From contig NZ_ATAX01000028.1 of NCBI RefSeq assembly GCF_000571935.1, positions 253,001 to 317,000 of the forward strand: 64,000 bases of DNA, in the 5' to 3' direction. The notes under the pieces were generated by a model. The model was not told the DNA's origin. It ran no database searches and was given only the letters and a program-made list of their open reading frames with translations. The position numbers were made by a program, and so were the translations under genes. The first letter of the stretch is position 1. Each line of letters starts with the position of its first letter. The stretch is from Ruminococcus flavefaciens 007c. Lineage in GTDB: Bacteria > Bacillota > Clostridia > Oscillospirales > Ruminococcaceae. Positions 41,618-49,805 of the stretch are shown in pieces.

Positions 41618-42172
41618 TCATATTCTATACATTTTGCCTGTTGTGCTGTTCCAGAGAGGCTCTTTCATGCCTTTAAACTGTCCGCTCTTCTGAACGCGGT
41701 ATATATGCAAAACACCGCTTGTAGATAATTCATATAAGAAATATACATCAGGCTGATTATACATCCAGGTGTTTGAATGTGCAGTAGGACGTGAAAAATC
41801 ATTCGGTGATGCACAGTTATATGCTACAAGATTTCCATCTCCCTGCAATAAAAGGGAATTTCCGCCTACATAAAACATTTTTACATTGTACTCATATCTT
41901 CTGCCCTGTGCATAATAGGCTTTTGTTATCACCATATAGCCGTTTCTATAATACAGATTGTAACCGTTTTCGCCTGTGGAGAGAATAGGAACAACAGGGT
42001 TGGATCTGAAGACCAGATATGAGCCGTCAACCTTTCTTGAAGACGGTGCATATGCTGCATCAGCTACTATAGCGTTATTGCTGAAAGATAATGTGCTGCC
42101 TGCAATGCCTGTTGCGGGAACAGATACAAGTGTGAGTGCCATCAATGCGCTAAGAATCTTTGTTTTTTTCAT
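41618..42172 (-). CDS. Secreted protein with a bulb-type (mannose-binding) lectin-like motif
   Basis: 184 residues from ATG 42172; the ATG two codons earlier is too close to the AAGGAG site. A signal peptide (about 1-25, possibly cut near the later ADAAYA) precedes a beta-rich domain. LLLQGDGNLVAYN contains the QxDxNxVxY pattern of monocot-type bulb lectins, and NGYNLYYRNGYMVI may be a diverged second subdomain. The carbohydrate-binding role is inferred from one clear motif, so the ligand is unknown. Own promoter; monocistronic. Confidence 0.75.
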   Translation of the reverse strand: MKKTKILSALMALTLVSVPATGIAGSTLSFSNNAIVADAAYAPSSRKVDGSYLVFRSNPVVPILSTGENGYNLYYRNGYMVITKAYYAQGRRYEYNVKMFYVGGNSLLLQGDGNLVAYNCASPNDFSRPTAHSNTWMYNQPDVYFLYELSTSGVLHIYRVQKSGQFKGMKEPLWNSTTGKMYRI

Positions 42173-42246
42173 AATCATACTCCTTTTTGATTACTTTTTG
42201 TTTAAACTCGCGAAATTTAAACGCCCTGTATCACCAAGGCAAGTAT

Positions 42247-42275
42247 ATTATATAATTCTTTTCAAATATTGTCAA
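42247..42275 (-). promoter_or_regulatory. SigA-type promoter of the lectin-like gene
   Basis: Minus strand TTGACA (42270-42275), 17-nt spacer, TATAAT (42247-42252). Confidence 0.9.
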
Positions 42276-42404
42276 GTGATTATTGCAAAAACAGCAAAAA
42301 TGTAAATATTTGTTATAAAATAGTCACCGTTTTGCTCTGCCCTGATACTGATTTGTAAGGAAGAACATCGATGTCCGGACATTACCGTTTGTGTTGATAA
42401 TCAC

Positions 42405-42420
42405 ACATCGCTTACAGCAC
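42405..42420 (+). repeat. Dispersed 16-bp repeat ACATCGCTTACAGCAC, copy 2
   Basis: Identical to 33462-33477, also preceded by GATAAT and followed by a TGTAGGGG-family end. Confidence 0.7.
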
Positions 42421-42442
42421 TTCTTTATCGCCACACTTCTAA

Positions 42443-42480
42443 GGCAGCCCCTACAGGCTGATAGCCAACGGCTCAGGTGG
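42443..42480. repeat. TGTAGGGG element H (right end only) with GGCTGATAGCC tail
   Basis: GGCAGCCCCTACA (42443-42455) is identical to the right end of element E; the following GGCTGATAGCCAACGGCT can itself form GGCTgatAGCC and resembles the tail after 30646. Confidence 0.62.
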
Positions 42481-42530
42481 TTACGGCATATTTCCTAAAA
42501 TTGTACTGGTCGTAAAAGATTTTTTCTATA

Positions 42531-42559
42531 TTGCAATTTGTCGCGATTTATGTTATTAT
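42531..42559 (+). promoter_or_regulatory. Promoter of carB
   Basis: TTGCAA (42531-42536), 17-nt spacer, TATTAT (42554-42559). The ~75-nt leader holds hairpins GCCATGA/TCATGGC (about 42577) and GTACA/TGTAC (about 42606); no PyrR site was recognised. Confidence 0.6.
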
Positions 42560-42639
42560 ATAAGGTAAGAAGTTGCGCCATGACGTTTCATGGCAAATAT
42601 ATCAACGTACATTTTCAGTGTACGAGTCAGGAGAATAAT

Positions 42640-45600
42640 ATGCCAAAAAGACAGGATATTAACAAGATCATGATAATCGGCTCGGGACCTATCATCATCG
42701 GACAGGCCTGTGAGTTCGACTACTCAGGTACTCAGGCTTGCAAGGCGCTTCGCAAGCTCGGTTATGAGATAGTTCTCGTAAACTCCAACCCCGCTACTAT
42801 CATGACAGATCCCGATGTTGCTGATATTACTTACATCGAGCCCCTCAATCTCGAAAGACTTACCCAGATAATCGAAAAAGAACGTCCTGATGCTCTTCTC
42901 CCCAACCTCGGCGGTCAGTCAGGCCTTAACCTCTGCTCCGAGCTGGACAAGGAAGGCGTACTCAAAAAGTACAACGTTCAGGTAATAGGCGTTCAGGTAG
43001 ACGCTATCGAGCGCGGTGAGGACCGTATCGAGTTCAAGAACGCTATGAGCGCTCTCGGTATCGGTATGCCCAAGAGTGAGGTTGCATATTCTGTTGACGA
43101 GGCTGTAAAGATAGCTGAAAAGCTTAAATATCCTGTAGTTCTCCGTCCAGCCTATACCATGGGCGGCGCAGGCGGCGGAATGGTTTACAATGTAGATGAA
43201 TTAAAGGTAGTATGCGCAAGAGGTCTTCAGGCTTCTCTCGTAGGACAGGTACTGGTCGAGGAATGTATCTTCGGCTGGGAAGAGCTGGAGCTGGAGGTTG
43301 TCCGCGACGCAGAGAACAACAAGATCACAGTATGCTTCATTGAGAATATAGATCCTATAGGCGTTCATACAGGCGATTCCTTCTGCTCTGCACCTATGCT
43401 CACTATCCCCGAGGACGTTCAGAAGGAGCTCCAGGAGATGTCATACAGGATCATCGAATCCATCGAAGTTATCGGCGGCTGCAACTGCCAGTTTGCCCGA
43501 GACCCTGAGACAGGACGCATCGTTGTTATCGAGATCAACCCAAGAACTTCACGTTCCTCCGCACTTGCTTCAAAGGCAACAGGCTTCCCCATCGCTCTCG
43601 TATCGGCTATGCTGGCCTGCGGTCTCACACTGAAGGATATCCCCTGCGGCAAGTACGGCACTCTTGACAAGTACGTTCCCGACGGAGACTATATCGTTAT
43701 CAAGTTTGCCCGCTGGGCTTTCGAGAAGTTCAAGGGCGCTGAGGACAAGCTTGGCACTCAGATGAGAGCTGTCGGCGAGGTAATGAGCATCGGCAAGACC
43801 TATAAGGAAGCCTTCCAGAAAGCTATCCGTTCACTGGAAACAGGCCGCTACGGTCTCGGCTTTGCAAAGAACTTCAATGATATGACAAAGGAGGAGCTCC
43901 TTTCACAGCTCCGCTTCCCCACCAGTGAGAGACAGTTCGTTATGTACGAGGCTCTCCGCAAGGGCGCTACAATAGATGAACTCTACGACCTTACAAAGAT
44001 AAAGAAGTACTTCATCGAGCAGATGAAGGAGCTCGTTGACGAGGAAGAGGCTCTTCTCAAGAACAAGGGCAGCGTTCCCGCAAACGATGTATTAAAGCAG
44101 GCTAAGCTTGACGGCTTCAGTGACCGTTACCTCAGCTCTATCCTCGATGTTACCGAGGAAGAGATAAGAAATGCACGTACAGCTATAGGCGTTAAGGAAG
44201 CTTGGGAAGGCGTTCACGTAAGCGGCACTCAGAATGCAGCTTACTACTATTCCACATATCATCTTGACGAGGACAAGAGCCCTGTAAATACAGACAAGCC
44301 AAAGATAATGATCCTCGGCGGCGGCCCCAACAGAATCGGTCAGGGTATCGAATTCGACTACTGCTGCGTTCACGCTGCACTGGCTCTCAAGAAGCTCGGC
44401 TTCGAGTCCATTATCGTAAACTGCAACCCCGAGACAGTTTCTACTGACTATGATACATCTGATAAGCTCTATTTCGAGCCCCTTACTCTCGAGGACGTTC
44501 TCGCTATACACGAGAAGGAAAAACCCGTGGGCGTTATCGCTCAGTTCGGCGGACAGACTCCTCTCAACCTTGCAAACGACCTCAAGAAGTACGGCGTAAA
44601 TATCCTCGGTACAACTCCCGAGACCATCGACCTTGCCGAGGACCGCGACCACTTCCGTGCTATGATGGACAAGCTGGGTATCCCGATGCCTGAGGCAGGC
44701 ATGGCTGTAAACGCTGACGAGGCTATCGCCATCGCAAACAAGATCGGCTATCCTGTTATGGTTCGTCCTTCCTACGTTCTCGGCGGACGCGGCATGGAGA
44801 TCGTTCACGACGACGAGATGATGAGAGTATACATGAACGCTGCTGTTGGTGTAACGCCCGACAGACCTATCCTCATCGACCGTTTCCTCAACCACGCAAC
44901 AGAGTGCGAGGCTGACGCTATATCCGACGGCACAAACTGCTTCGTTCCCGCTGTTATGGAGCATATCGAGCTCGCAGGCGTTCACTCGGGCGACTCCGCT
45001 TGTATCCTGCCCTCAAAGAACCTGACAGAGAAGCAGGTCGCTACTATCAAGGAGTACACAAAGAAGATAGCAGTAGAAATGAACGTATGCGGCCTTATGA
45101 ATATGCAGTACGCTATCGAGGGCGATACAGTATACGTTCTCGAAGCTAATCCCCGTGCTTCAAGAACTGTTCCGCTGGTATCAAAGGTATGCGACATCAA
45201 CATGGTAAAGATCGCTACAGATATTATCACGTCTTCACTTACAGGCAGACCCTCACCCGTTCCCGAGCTCCGCGACAAGCAGATCGGTCACTACGGCGTA
45301 AAGGAAGCTGTATTCCCATTCAATATGTTCCAGGAGGTAGATCCTCTCCTCGGACCTGAGATGCGTTCAACAGGCGAAGTTCTGGGTATCTCCCCCTCCT
45401 TCGGTGAGGCTTACTACAAGGCTCAGGAAGCTACCAAGAACAAGCTTCCTCTTGAAGGCACTGTTCTCCTCAGCGTATGCGACAGAGACAAGCCCGAGCT
45501 TATAGATATTGCAAGATCATTCAACGAGCTTGGCTTCCACATAATCGCAACAGGCAAGAGCTACGAAATGATAAAGGAAGCAGGCATCCCCTGCGACAAG

Positions 45601-45861
45601 ATCTTCAAGATGTACGAGGGACGTCCCAACATCGCAGACGAGATCGCAAACGGTGAGATACAGATGATAATCAATACTCCCGCGGGCAAGACCAGTGCCC
45701 ATGACGACAGCTATATCAGAAAGGCTGCTATCAAGCACAGAGTTCCTTACATGACAACCATGGCTGCTGCAAAGGCAAGCGCAGAGGGTATCAAGGCTAT
45801 CAAGAACAATACACATCTCGGAGTAAAGTCACTTCAGGCACATCACGCTGATATAAAGTAA
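42640..45861 (+). CDS. carB: Carbamoyl-phosphate synthase large subunit
   Basis: Makes carbamoyl phosphate for pyrimidine and arginine synthesis. ATG 42640 with CAGGAG just upstream; 1073 residues, standard. Two ATP-grasp halves, beginning MIIGSGPIIIGQACEFDYSG and MILGGGPNRIGQGIEFDYCC, then a C-terminal MGS-like allosteric domain (about 930-1070). The small glutaminase subunit carA and other pyr genes are not adjacent, which is unusual. Codon use indicates high expression. A repeat-rich membrane protein gene follows after 15 nt. Confidence 0.97.
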   Translation: MPKRQDINKIMIIGSGPIIIGQACEFDYSGTQACKALRKLGYEIVLVNSNPATIMTDPDVADITYIEPLNLERLTQIIEKERPDALLPNLGGQSGLNLCSELDKEGVLKKYNVQVIGVQVDAIERGEDRIEFKNAMSALGIGMPKSEVAYSVDEAVKIAEKLKYPVVLRPAYTMGGAGGGMVYNVDELKVVCARGLQASLVGQVLVEECIFGWEELELEVVRDAENNKITVCFIENIDPIGVHTGDSFCSAPMLTIPEDVQKELQEMSYRIIESIEVIGGCNCQFARDPETGRIVVIEINPRTSRSSALASKATGFPIALVSAMLACGLTLKDIPCGKYGTLDKYVPDGDYIVIKFARWAFEKFKGAEDKLGTQMRAVGEVMSIGKTYKEAFQKAIRSLETGRYGLGFAKNFNDMTKEELLSQLRFPTSERQFVMYEALRKGATIDELYDLTKIKKYFIEQMKELVDEEEALLKNKGSVPANDVLKQAKLDGFSDRYLSSILDVTEEEIRNARTAIGVKEAWEGVHVSGTQNAAYYYSTYHLDEDKSPVNTDKPKIMILGGGPNRIGQGIEFDYCCVHAALALKKLGFESIIVNCNPETVSTDYDTSDKLYFEPLTLEDVLAIHEKEKPVGVIAQFGGQTPLNLANDLKKYGVNILGTTPETIDLAEDRDHFRAMMDKLGIPMPEAGMAVNADEAIAIANKIGYPVMVRPSYVLGGRGMEIVHDDEMMRVYMNAAVGVTPDRPILIDRFLNHATECEADAISDGTNCFVPAVMEHIELAGVHSGDSACILPSKNLTEKQVATIKEYTKKIAVEMNVCGLMNMQYAIEGDTVYVLEANPRASRTVPLVSKVCDINMVKIATDIITSSLTGRPSPVPELRDKQIGHYGVKEAVFPFNMFQEVDPLLGPEMRSTGEVLGISPSFGEAYYKAQEATKNKLPLEGTVLLSVCDRDKPELIDIARSFNELGFHIIATGKSYEMIKEAGIPCDKIFKMYEGRPNIADEIANGEIQMIINTPAGKTSAHDDSYIRKAAIKHRVPYMTTMAAAKASAEGIKAIKNNTHLGVKSLQAHHADIK

Positions 45862-45876
45862 AAGGAGTACCTGGAA

Positions 45877-46380
45877 ATGGACAATAATTACGGTAACAAT
45901 CCTGACATCTTCGGCGGACAGAATACTTATAACGATCCCAACAGCAGCCAGTCCGGCTACAATGATCCCTACAGCGGCGGACAGCCCAACTACGACGGCC
46001 AGCCCAATTACGGCGGTCAGCCTAACTACGGAGGACAGCCCAATTACGGCGGTCAGCCTAACTACGGAGGACAGCCCAACTATGGCGGTCAGCCCAACTA
46101 TGGCGGCCAGCTGAACGATCCTTACGCTCAGCCCATGCCCGATACGACAGGCGGCAATGCCATTGCTTCACTTGTGGTCAGCATAATAAGCTGCCTGACC
46201 TTCTGTATACCTGTTTTAGGCATCTGTATGAGTCTTATAGGTCTTATACTCGGTATAAGAGGCATGAAAGGCTCAAAAAGAGGAATGGGCATTGCAGGTG
46301 TAGTAATATCAAGCATCTCCCTTGCCGCTGCCGTAGCATTCTTTATCGCATTCATTATTGGTGTGATCAGGGAAATATGA
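45877..46380 (+). CDS. GGQPNY-repeat membrane protein (DUF4190-like)
   Basis: 167 residues. An Asn/Tyr/Gln/Gly-rich N-terminus includes seven hexapeptides (G/D)GQPNY at residues 34-75. The C-terminal ~75 residues have two membrane helices joined by LGIRGMKGSKRGMGIAGVV, the DUF4190-like pattern (small two-helix protein with a polar loop ending in RGMAIAG). AAGGAG precedes ATG 45877. A shorter paralogue follows. The same architecture as the 19303 protein but with a different membrane domain. Function unknown. Confidence 0.8.
   Translation: MDNNYGNNPDIFGGQNTYNDPNSSQSGYNDPYSGGQPNYDGQPNYGGQPNYGGQPNYGGQPNYGGQPNYGGQPNYGGQLNDPYAQPMPDTTGGNAIASLVVSIISCLTFCIPVLGICMSLIGLILGIRGMKGSKRGMGIAGVVISSISLAAAVAFFIAFIIGVIREI
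45976..46101 (+). repeat. Tandem repeat, seven 18-bp units, in-frame
   Basis: Encodes (G/D)GQPNY hexapeptides. Two synonymous spellings alternate, making a 36-bp higher-order unit, a sign of recent expansion. Confidence 0.9.
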
Positions 46381-46436
46381 CCTTAACAGGTAAAACGCCC
46401 GGTAAAACTCATCCAAATGTAAAGGAGTACGTATAA

Positions 46437-46847
46437 ATGGATAATAATTACAACAGCGATCCCGGAAATAATTATAACGGACAGAATAACAACGGTGAGC
46501 AGAGCGGCTACAGCGATGCTCAGAGCGGCTACAGCAACGCTCAGAACGGTTACAACAACCCTTATAACGCTCCGGATTTTTACAGCAATGTAAATAATAA
46601 TCAGTTCATAAACGACACAAATAAAGGCAAAGCAACCGCTTCAATGGTGCTCGGCATTTGCAGTCTTATTGCATGGTGCCTTCCTATCCTCGGAATTCCT
46701 TGCTCTATAGTAGGTCTTACTCTCGGTTTAAAGAGTAAGGATTCATCTAACAGGGGTATGGCTATTGCAGGTATAGTTATGAGTAGTATCGGTCTTGGCT
46801 TATCGCTTATAAATTCCATTGCAGGTGTTATACTGAGACTCAGATAA
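46437..46847 (+). CDS. Asn/Gly/Tyr-rich membrane protein, paralogue of the preceding gene (DUF4190-like)
   Basis: 136 residues. Starts MDNNYNSDPG, close to MDNNYGNNPD of its neighbour. The low-complexity half has three QSGYS(D/N)AQ-type units instead of GGQPNY. The two-helix part carries the same motif, GLKSKDSSNRGMAIAGIVMS in part. AAAGGAG precedes ATG 46437. Likely a tandem duplication with a divergent N-terminal tract. Confidence 0.8.
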   Translation: MDNNYNSDPGNNYNGQNNNGEQSGYSDAQSGYSNAQNGYNNPYNAPDFYSNVNNNQFINDTNKGKATASMVLGICSLIAWCLPILGIPCSIVGLTLGLKSKDSSNRGMAIAGIVMSSIGLGLSLINSIAGVILRLR

Positions 46848-46863
46848 AAAACGTATAAATTAT

Positions 46864-46903
46864 CCCCGAAGCAGGAATCAAATGCTGCTTCGGGGCTTTT
46901 TTT
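46864..46903 (+). terminator. Terminator of the DUF4190-like pair
   Basis: CCCCGAAGCAG (46864-46874) pairs with CTGCTTCGGGG (46885-46895), followed by seven T. Confidence 0.9.
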
Positions 46904-47036
46904 GTGCATTTTCCTCCGGAAAATGATGATTGTCACACAGAAAAGAAGGATTGTAACTACTGTAATGACAAACGACATCGTCAAAAACTCCCGTAAATAT
47001 GATAGAATGATAGCATACCAAAGAACTCAGAACATT

Positions 47037-47220
47037 TTCGGCGCCGGCAAGGGCTATACCCTCTCCACAGCAATAAACAGCGGTTCTGCACCGTTGGATC
47101 AGGAACGGCTATTACATCGGTATCAACGCTCCCGAGATCACAGCATTCAAGGAAGGCATCTACAGCTGCGAGATAAATACAACTCCCGCAGAGATCAGAG
47201 TATACGATCTGATCTATTAA
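47037..47220 (+). pseudogene. Remnant of a decayed protein-coding gene
   Basis: Two frames carry protein-like sequence that belongs together. Frame 1 from 47037 reads FGAGKGYTLSTAINSGSA. Frame 2 from 47095 reads WIRNGYYIGINAPEITAF and continues to EINTTPAEIRVYDLIY before TAA at 47218-47220. A stop lies just upstream in frame 2, so one indel near 47090 and loss of the 5' part are likely. Codon use in frame 2 is like real genes here, and a terminator follows. The family is not recognised. Confidence 0.6.
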
Positions 47221-47236
47221 CAGCTTTATAATACGA

Positions 47237-47263
47237 AAAGCCCCCGTTCTGCACGGGGGCTTT
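47237..47263. terminator. Bidirectional terminator, gene remnant / mscL
   Basis: AAAGCCCCCGT-TCTGC-ACGGGGGCTTT, 11-bp stem between convergent features. Confidence 0.85.
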
Positions 47264-47285
47264 GATGTTATAACTGAAAAAGTAA

Positions 47286-47675
47286 TTATTTCTTTTCTTT
47301 GAGAAGATCTCTGATCTCTGTAAGAAGAACTTCTTCCTTCGGAGGCTCAGCAGGCTTTTCTTCTTCCTTCTTCTTGCCTATAGTCATAACCTTGTTTACA
47401 GCCTTTACCATAAGGAAAATGCAGAATGCCATGATGAGGAAGTTGATGATAGCTGTAACGAAATGTCCCCAGTTGAGATACTGTCCTGTATCACCGAGCT
47501 TAATCCTGCCTGCAACTTCAGCACCGCCGATACAAGCAATAAGGGGATTGATGAAATCCTCTGTGAGAGCAGTTACGATGTTGCCGAAAGCAGCACCTAT
47601 GATAACGCCGACTGCCATATCCATTACGTTGCCTTTGAGTGCGAATTCCTTGAATTCCTGTAAAAACTTCTTCAT
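47286..47675 (-). CDS. mscL: Large-conductance mechanosensitive channel
   Basis: A pressure-release channel in the cell membrane. 129 residues, standard. KKFLQEFKEFALKGNVMDMA with VGVIIGAAFGNIVTAL is the diagnostic first helix; the second helix (about 68-92) is followed by a charged C-terminal bundle (KKKEEEKPAEPPKEEVLLTE). AAGGAG lies before ATG 47675. Protects against sudden loss of osmolarity. Confidence 0.97.
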   Translation of the reverse strand: MKKFLQEFKEFALKGNVMDMAVGVIIGAAFGNIVTALTEDFINPLIACIGGAEVAGRIKLGDTGQYLNWGHFVTAIINFLIMAFCIFLMVKAVNKVMTIGKKKEEEKPAEPPKEEVLLTEIRDLLKEKK

Positions 47676-47715
47676 TTTTTACAACATCTCCTTAATGTGA
47701 TATAAAAATAGTTTA

Positions 47716-49311
47716 TTAAATTTCCGGCAAGCCGGGAATTTTCGGTTGTTTATTGGTCTTTTTGGCCTTCATAGACTCGGGAAGCTCAATAGCATCGATC
47801 TCATCGTTATAGGTCTTCGGCTTTTTGGGCATAGCCTCAACAGCATGATCTGCCTGAGCCATCATAGCCTGGGTATGCTCTCTTACATTGACTTCCAGAT
47901 CATCGGCATTGGCCATATCGGTCTTGCCCATAATATTCCATGCCTTACTCTCCTCACGTACCCTGAGCTTATCCGCGTCAACATTTTTGGTGGCACGCAT
48001 ATAGTCAACGTGTTTTTCCTGCCTCTTTGCTTCAAGCTCCTCCGGATTTGCAGTACCTGCCGACTTCATGTACATCTTGTTGAACTTTGCAGGCTCATTC
48101 TTTCTGAGCTTGCTTGCATCAACAAGAGGAGTATCGTTCATATAAGCGTCCTTCTTCTTTTCAAAGCGCTTCATACCGTCGATCTCGTCGCCGCGCTTTC
48201 CGAAGAAGTCGCCTGTATCCACCTCGGCGTGCTCCGTAGCCTTTCCGCCGTCAAAGAACTCCCAGAAATCGTCGGGGACCTCGACCTTCTCCTTATCCTC
48301 TGCGGGAGGCAGCGGATTCAACGGGGGCAGATTCGGAACAGGCATACCTACAGACTGTTCAGCGCCCTGAGGGTACATTACAGGCTGGCCGTAAACAGGC
48401 ATACCGCTCTGGTCATAGCCTATTATCTGAGGCTGACCGTACATCATTGGCTGGCCGTAAACAGGCATACCGCTCTGGTCGTAGCCTATTATCTGAGGCT
48501 GACCGTACATCACCGGCTGACCGTATATCGGCATACCATTCTGATCGTAGCCAACAACGGGAGGCTGACCATACATTACAGGCTGGCCGTAGACGGGCAT
48601 ACCGTTCTGGGGTGGAAGTCCCTGCATCATACCCTGCTGAGAAGGCATGGATGACATACCGCCCTGGGGGGGAAGCCCCTGCATCATACCCTGCTGAGAA
48701 GGCATGGAAGGCATACCTCCCTGAGGTGGAAGTCCCTGCATCATGCCCTGCTGAGAAGGCATGGATGGCATACCGCCCTGGGGGGGAAGCCCCTGCTGAG
48801 GCATGGAGGCCATACCGCCCTGAGGTGGGAGTCCCTGCATCATGCCCTGCTGAGAAGGCATGGATGGCATACCGCCCTGTGGTGCAAGTCCCTGCATAAG
48901 CCCCTGCTGAGGCATGGAGGCCATACCGCCCTGAGGGCGCAAGCCGCCGTTCATATTATTGATCTGAGCCTGTCTGACGGCTCTTGACTGTTCTGGCAGA
49001 GCTACTCTTCCCGGATCAAGCTTGGGAATAAAGGGCTCATCGAAGCTGCTGAAGTCGAACTCCTCATCGGAATCGTTCAGCTCATCGGCGGTATACAGAT
49101 CAGAGGAAGACTCCCTTGAAGGTGTATCGCTGATAGTAAAAGTACCGCTTCCGAAGACATAGCCTCCCGAAGCAGGATCCTCCTCAGAATGAAATCCGCC
49201 CATCTCTAACTGTTCAATATTGACATCCTGCGGATTTTCAAGATTGACGCCGCATTTAACGCAGAATCTGAAACCCGCTTCGTTTTCAGTTCCGCAATTG
49301 GGACATTTCAT
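47716..49311 (-). CDS. Zinc-ribbon protein with two kinds of tandem repeat and a helical-repeat C-terminus
   Basis: 531 residues from ATG 49311 (AAGGAG 8 nt upstream). Zinc ribbon at residues 3-20 (CPNCGTENEAGFRFCVKCG); an acidic linker; residues ~127-236 are repeats of about 19 residues around QGGMPSMPSQQGMMQGLPP; residues ~237-312 are repeats of 22 residues around GYDQSGMPVYGQPVMYGQ. A charged C-terminal region (~388-490) has four loosely repeated helical units of about 24-28 residues. No membrane segment or signal peptide, so probably cytoplasmic. No family recognised. Shares the ribbon-plus-repeat plan with the 19303 protein. Confidence 0.8.
   Translation of the reverse strand: MKCPNCGTENEAGFRFCVKCGVNLENPQDVNIEQLEMGGFHSEEDPASGGYVFGSGTFTISDTPSRESSSDLYTADELNDSDEEFDFSSFDEPFIPKLDPGRVALPEQSRAVRQAQINNMNGGLRPQGGMASMPQQGLMQGLAPQGGMPSMPSQQGMMQGLPPQGGMASMPQQGLPPQGGMPSMPSQQGMMQGLPPQGGMPSMPSQQGMMQGLPPQGGMSSMPSQQGMMQGLPPQNGMPVYGQPVMYGQPPVVGYDQNGMPIYGQPVMYGQPQIIGYDQSGMPVYGQPMMYGQPQIIGYDQSGMPVYGQPVMYPQGAEQSVGMPVPNLPPLNPLPPAEDKEKVEVPDDFWEFFDGGKATEHAEVDTGDFFGKRGDEIDGMKRFEKKKDAYMNDTPLVDASKLRKNEPAKFNKMYMKSAGTANPEELEAKRQEKHVDYMRATKNVDADKLRVREESKAWNIMGKTDMANADDLEVNVREHTQAMMAQADHAVEAMPKKPKTYNDEIDAIELPESMKAKKTNKQPKIPGLPEI
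48376..48603 (-). repeat. Tandem repeat, ~66-bp units (22 residues), in-frame
   Basis: About 3.5 copies encoding GYDQ(S/N)GMP(V/I)YGQPVMYGQPQII. Copies are nearly identical at DNA level. Confidence 0.88.
48604..48933 (-). repeat. Tandem repeat, ~57-bp units (19 residues), in-frame
   Basis: About six copies encoding QGGM(P/A/S)SMPSQQGMMQGLPP, two of them shortened by an internal deletion, consistent with slippage. Confidence 0.88.
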
Positions 49312-49805
49312 AGAAATCACTCCTTAAAAGTGAAAATAAAGAAGACAATGAGCTGTAAACGAAAAGAATAATCATACAGTAAACTATCCCCTTACAGCTC
49401 CTACTATACTTTCACAATATACATTATATCATTAATTAACTATATTTTCAAGGGCTTTGATAAAAAATTGTGCAATAGCGCTTTAAAAACCGTCGCCTCA
49501 TTGTACAGATTAACCTCATATGGTCGATTTATAGGGGAAAAGTAATATTATATATACTTTTCGTGTTTTGCATACGGGCAGTACTTTTTTGTCGAAACCG
49601 CACAATTTGCCCTGTTTTATGTAAATCTATATTTTACAGCTTTACAAATATGCCTTCAAACCCCTGTTTTTTCACAAAAAAATATGTTATAATATGATTT
49701 AGTGTTCCGATAACAAGAAAAATAGAAAAAAGAACAAAAGCAATCGGAGTATAGGTACTCCCGAAAGATGAAGCTGCGTACACAGCAGCGGAATGGAGCA
49801 GACGT
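49312..49805. other. Intergenic region with two divergent leaders
   Basis: Minus side: promoter at 49423-49451 and a ~110-nt leader with an inverted repeat GAGCTGTAA (49350-49358) / TTACAGCTC (49392-49400). Plus side: TATAAT at 49688-49693 with a weak -35, then a ~105-nt leader with hairpins CGGAGTA/TACTCCCG (about 49745) and GCTGC/GCAGC (about 49773). About 240 nt between are AT-rich with nothing recognised. Confidence 0.5.
49423..49451 (-). promoter_or_regulatory. SigA-type promoter of the zinc-ribbon repeat protein gene
   Basis: Minus strand TTGAAA (49446-49451), 17-nt spacer, TATAAT (49423-49428). Confidence 0.82.

Larger units (their letters stand above)
42173..42639. other. Lectin-like gene to carB intergenic region, contents
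   Basis: Divergent region with the lectin promoter on the minus strand, the shared 16-mer, TGTAGGGG element H, a palindrome ACATCGATGT near 42365, and the carB promoter and leader. No coding sequence was seen. Confidence 0.6.

Noticed and set aside
44092..44985. 297-codon minus-strand frame inside carB
   Set aside because: Wholly opposite the conserved second ATP-grasp half of carB; no family features.
46902..47231. 109-codon frame as an intact gene
   Set aside because: Its first and last parts do not look like protein; the protein-like sequence switches frame near 47090, so it is listed as a gene remnant.
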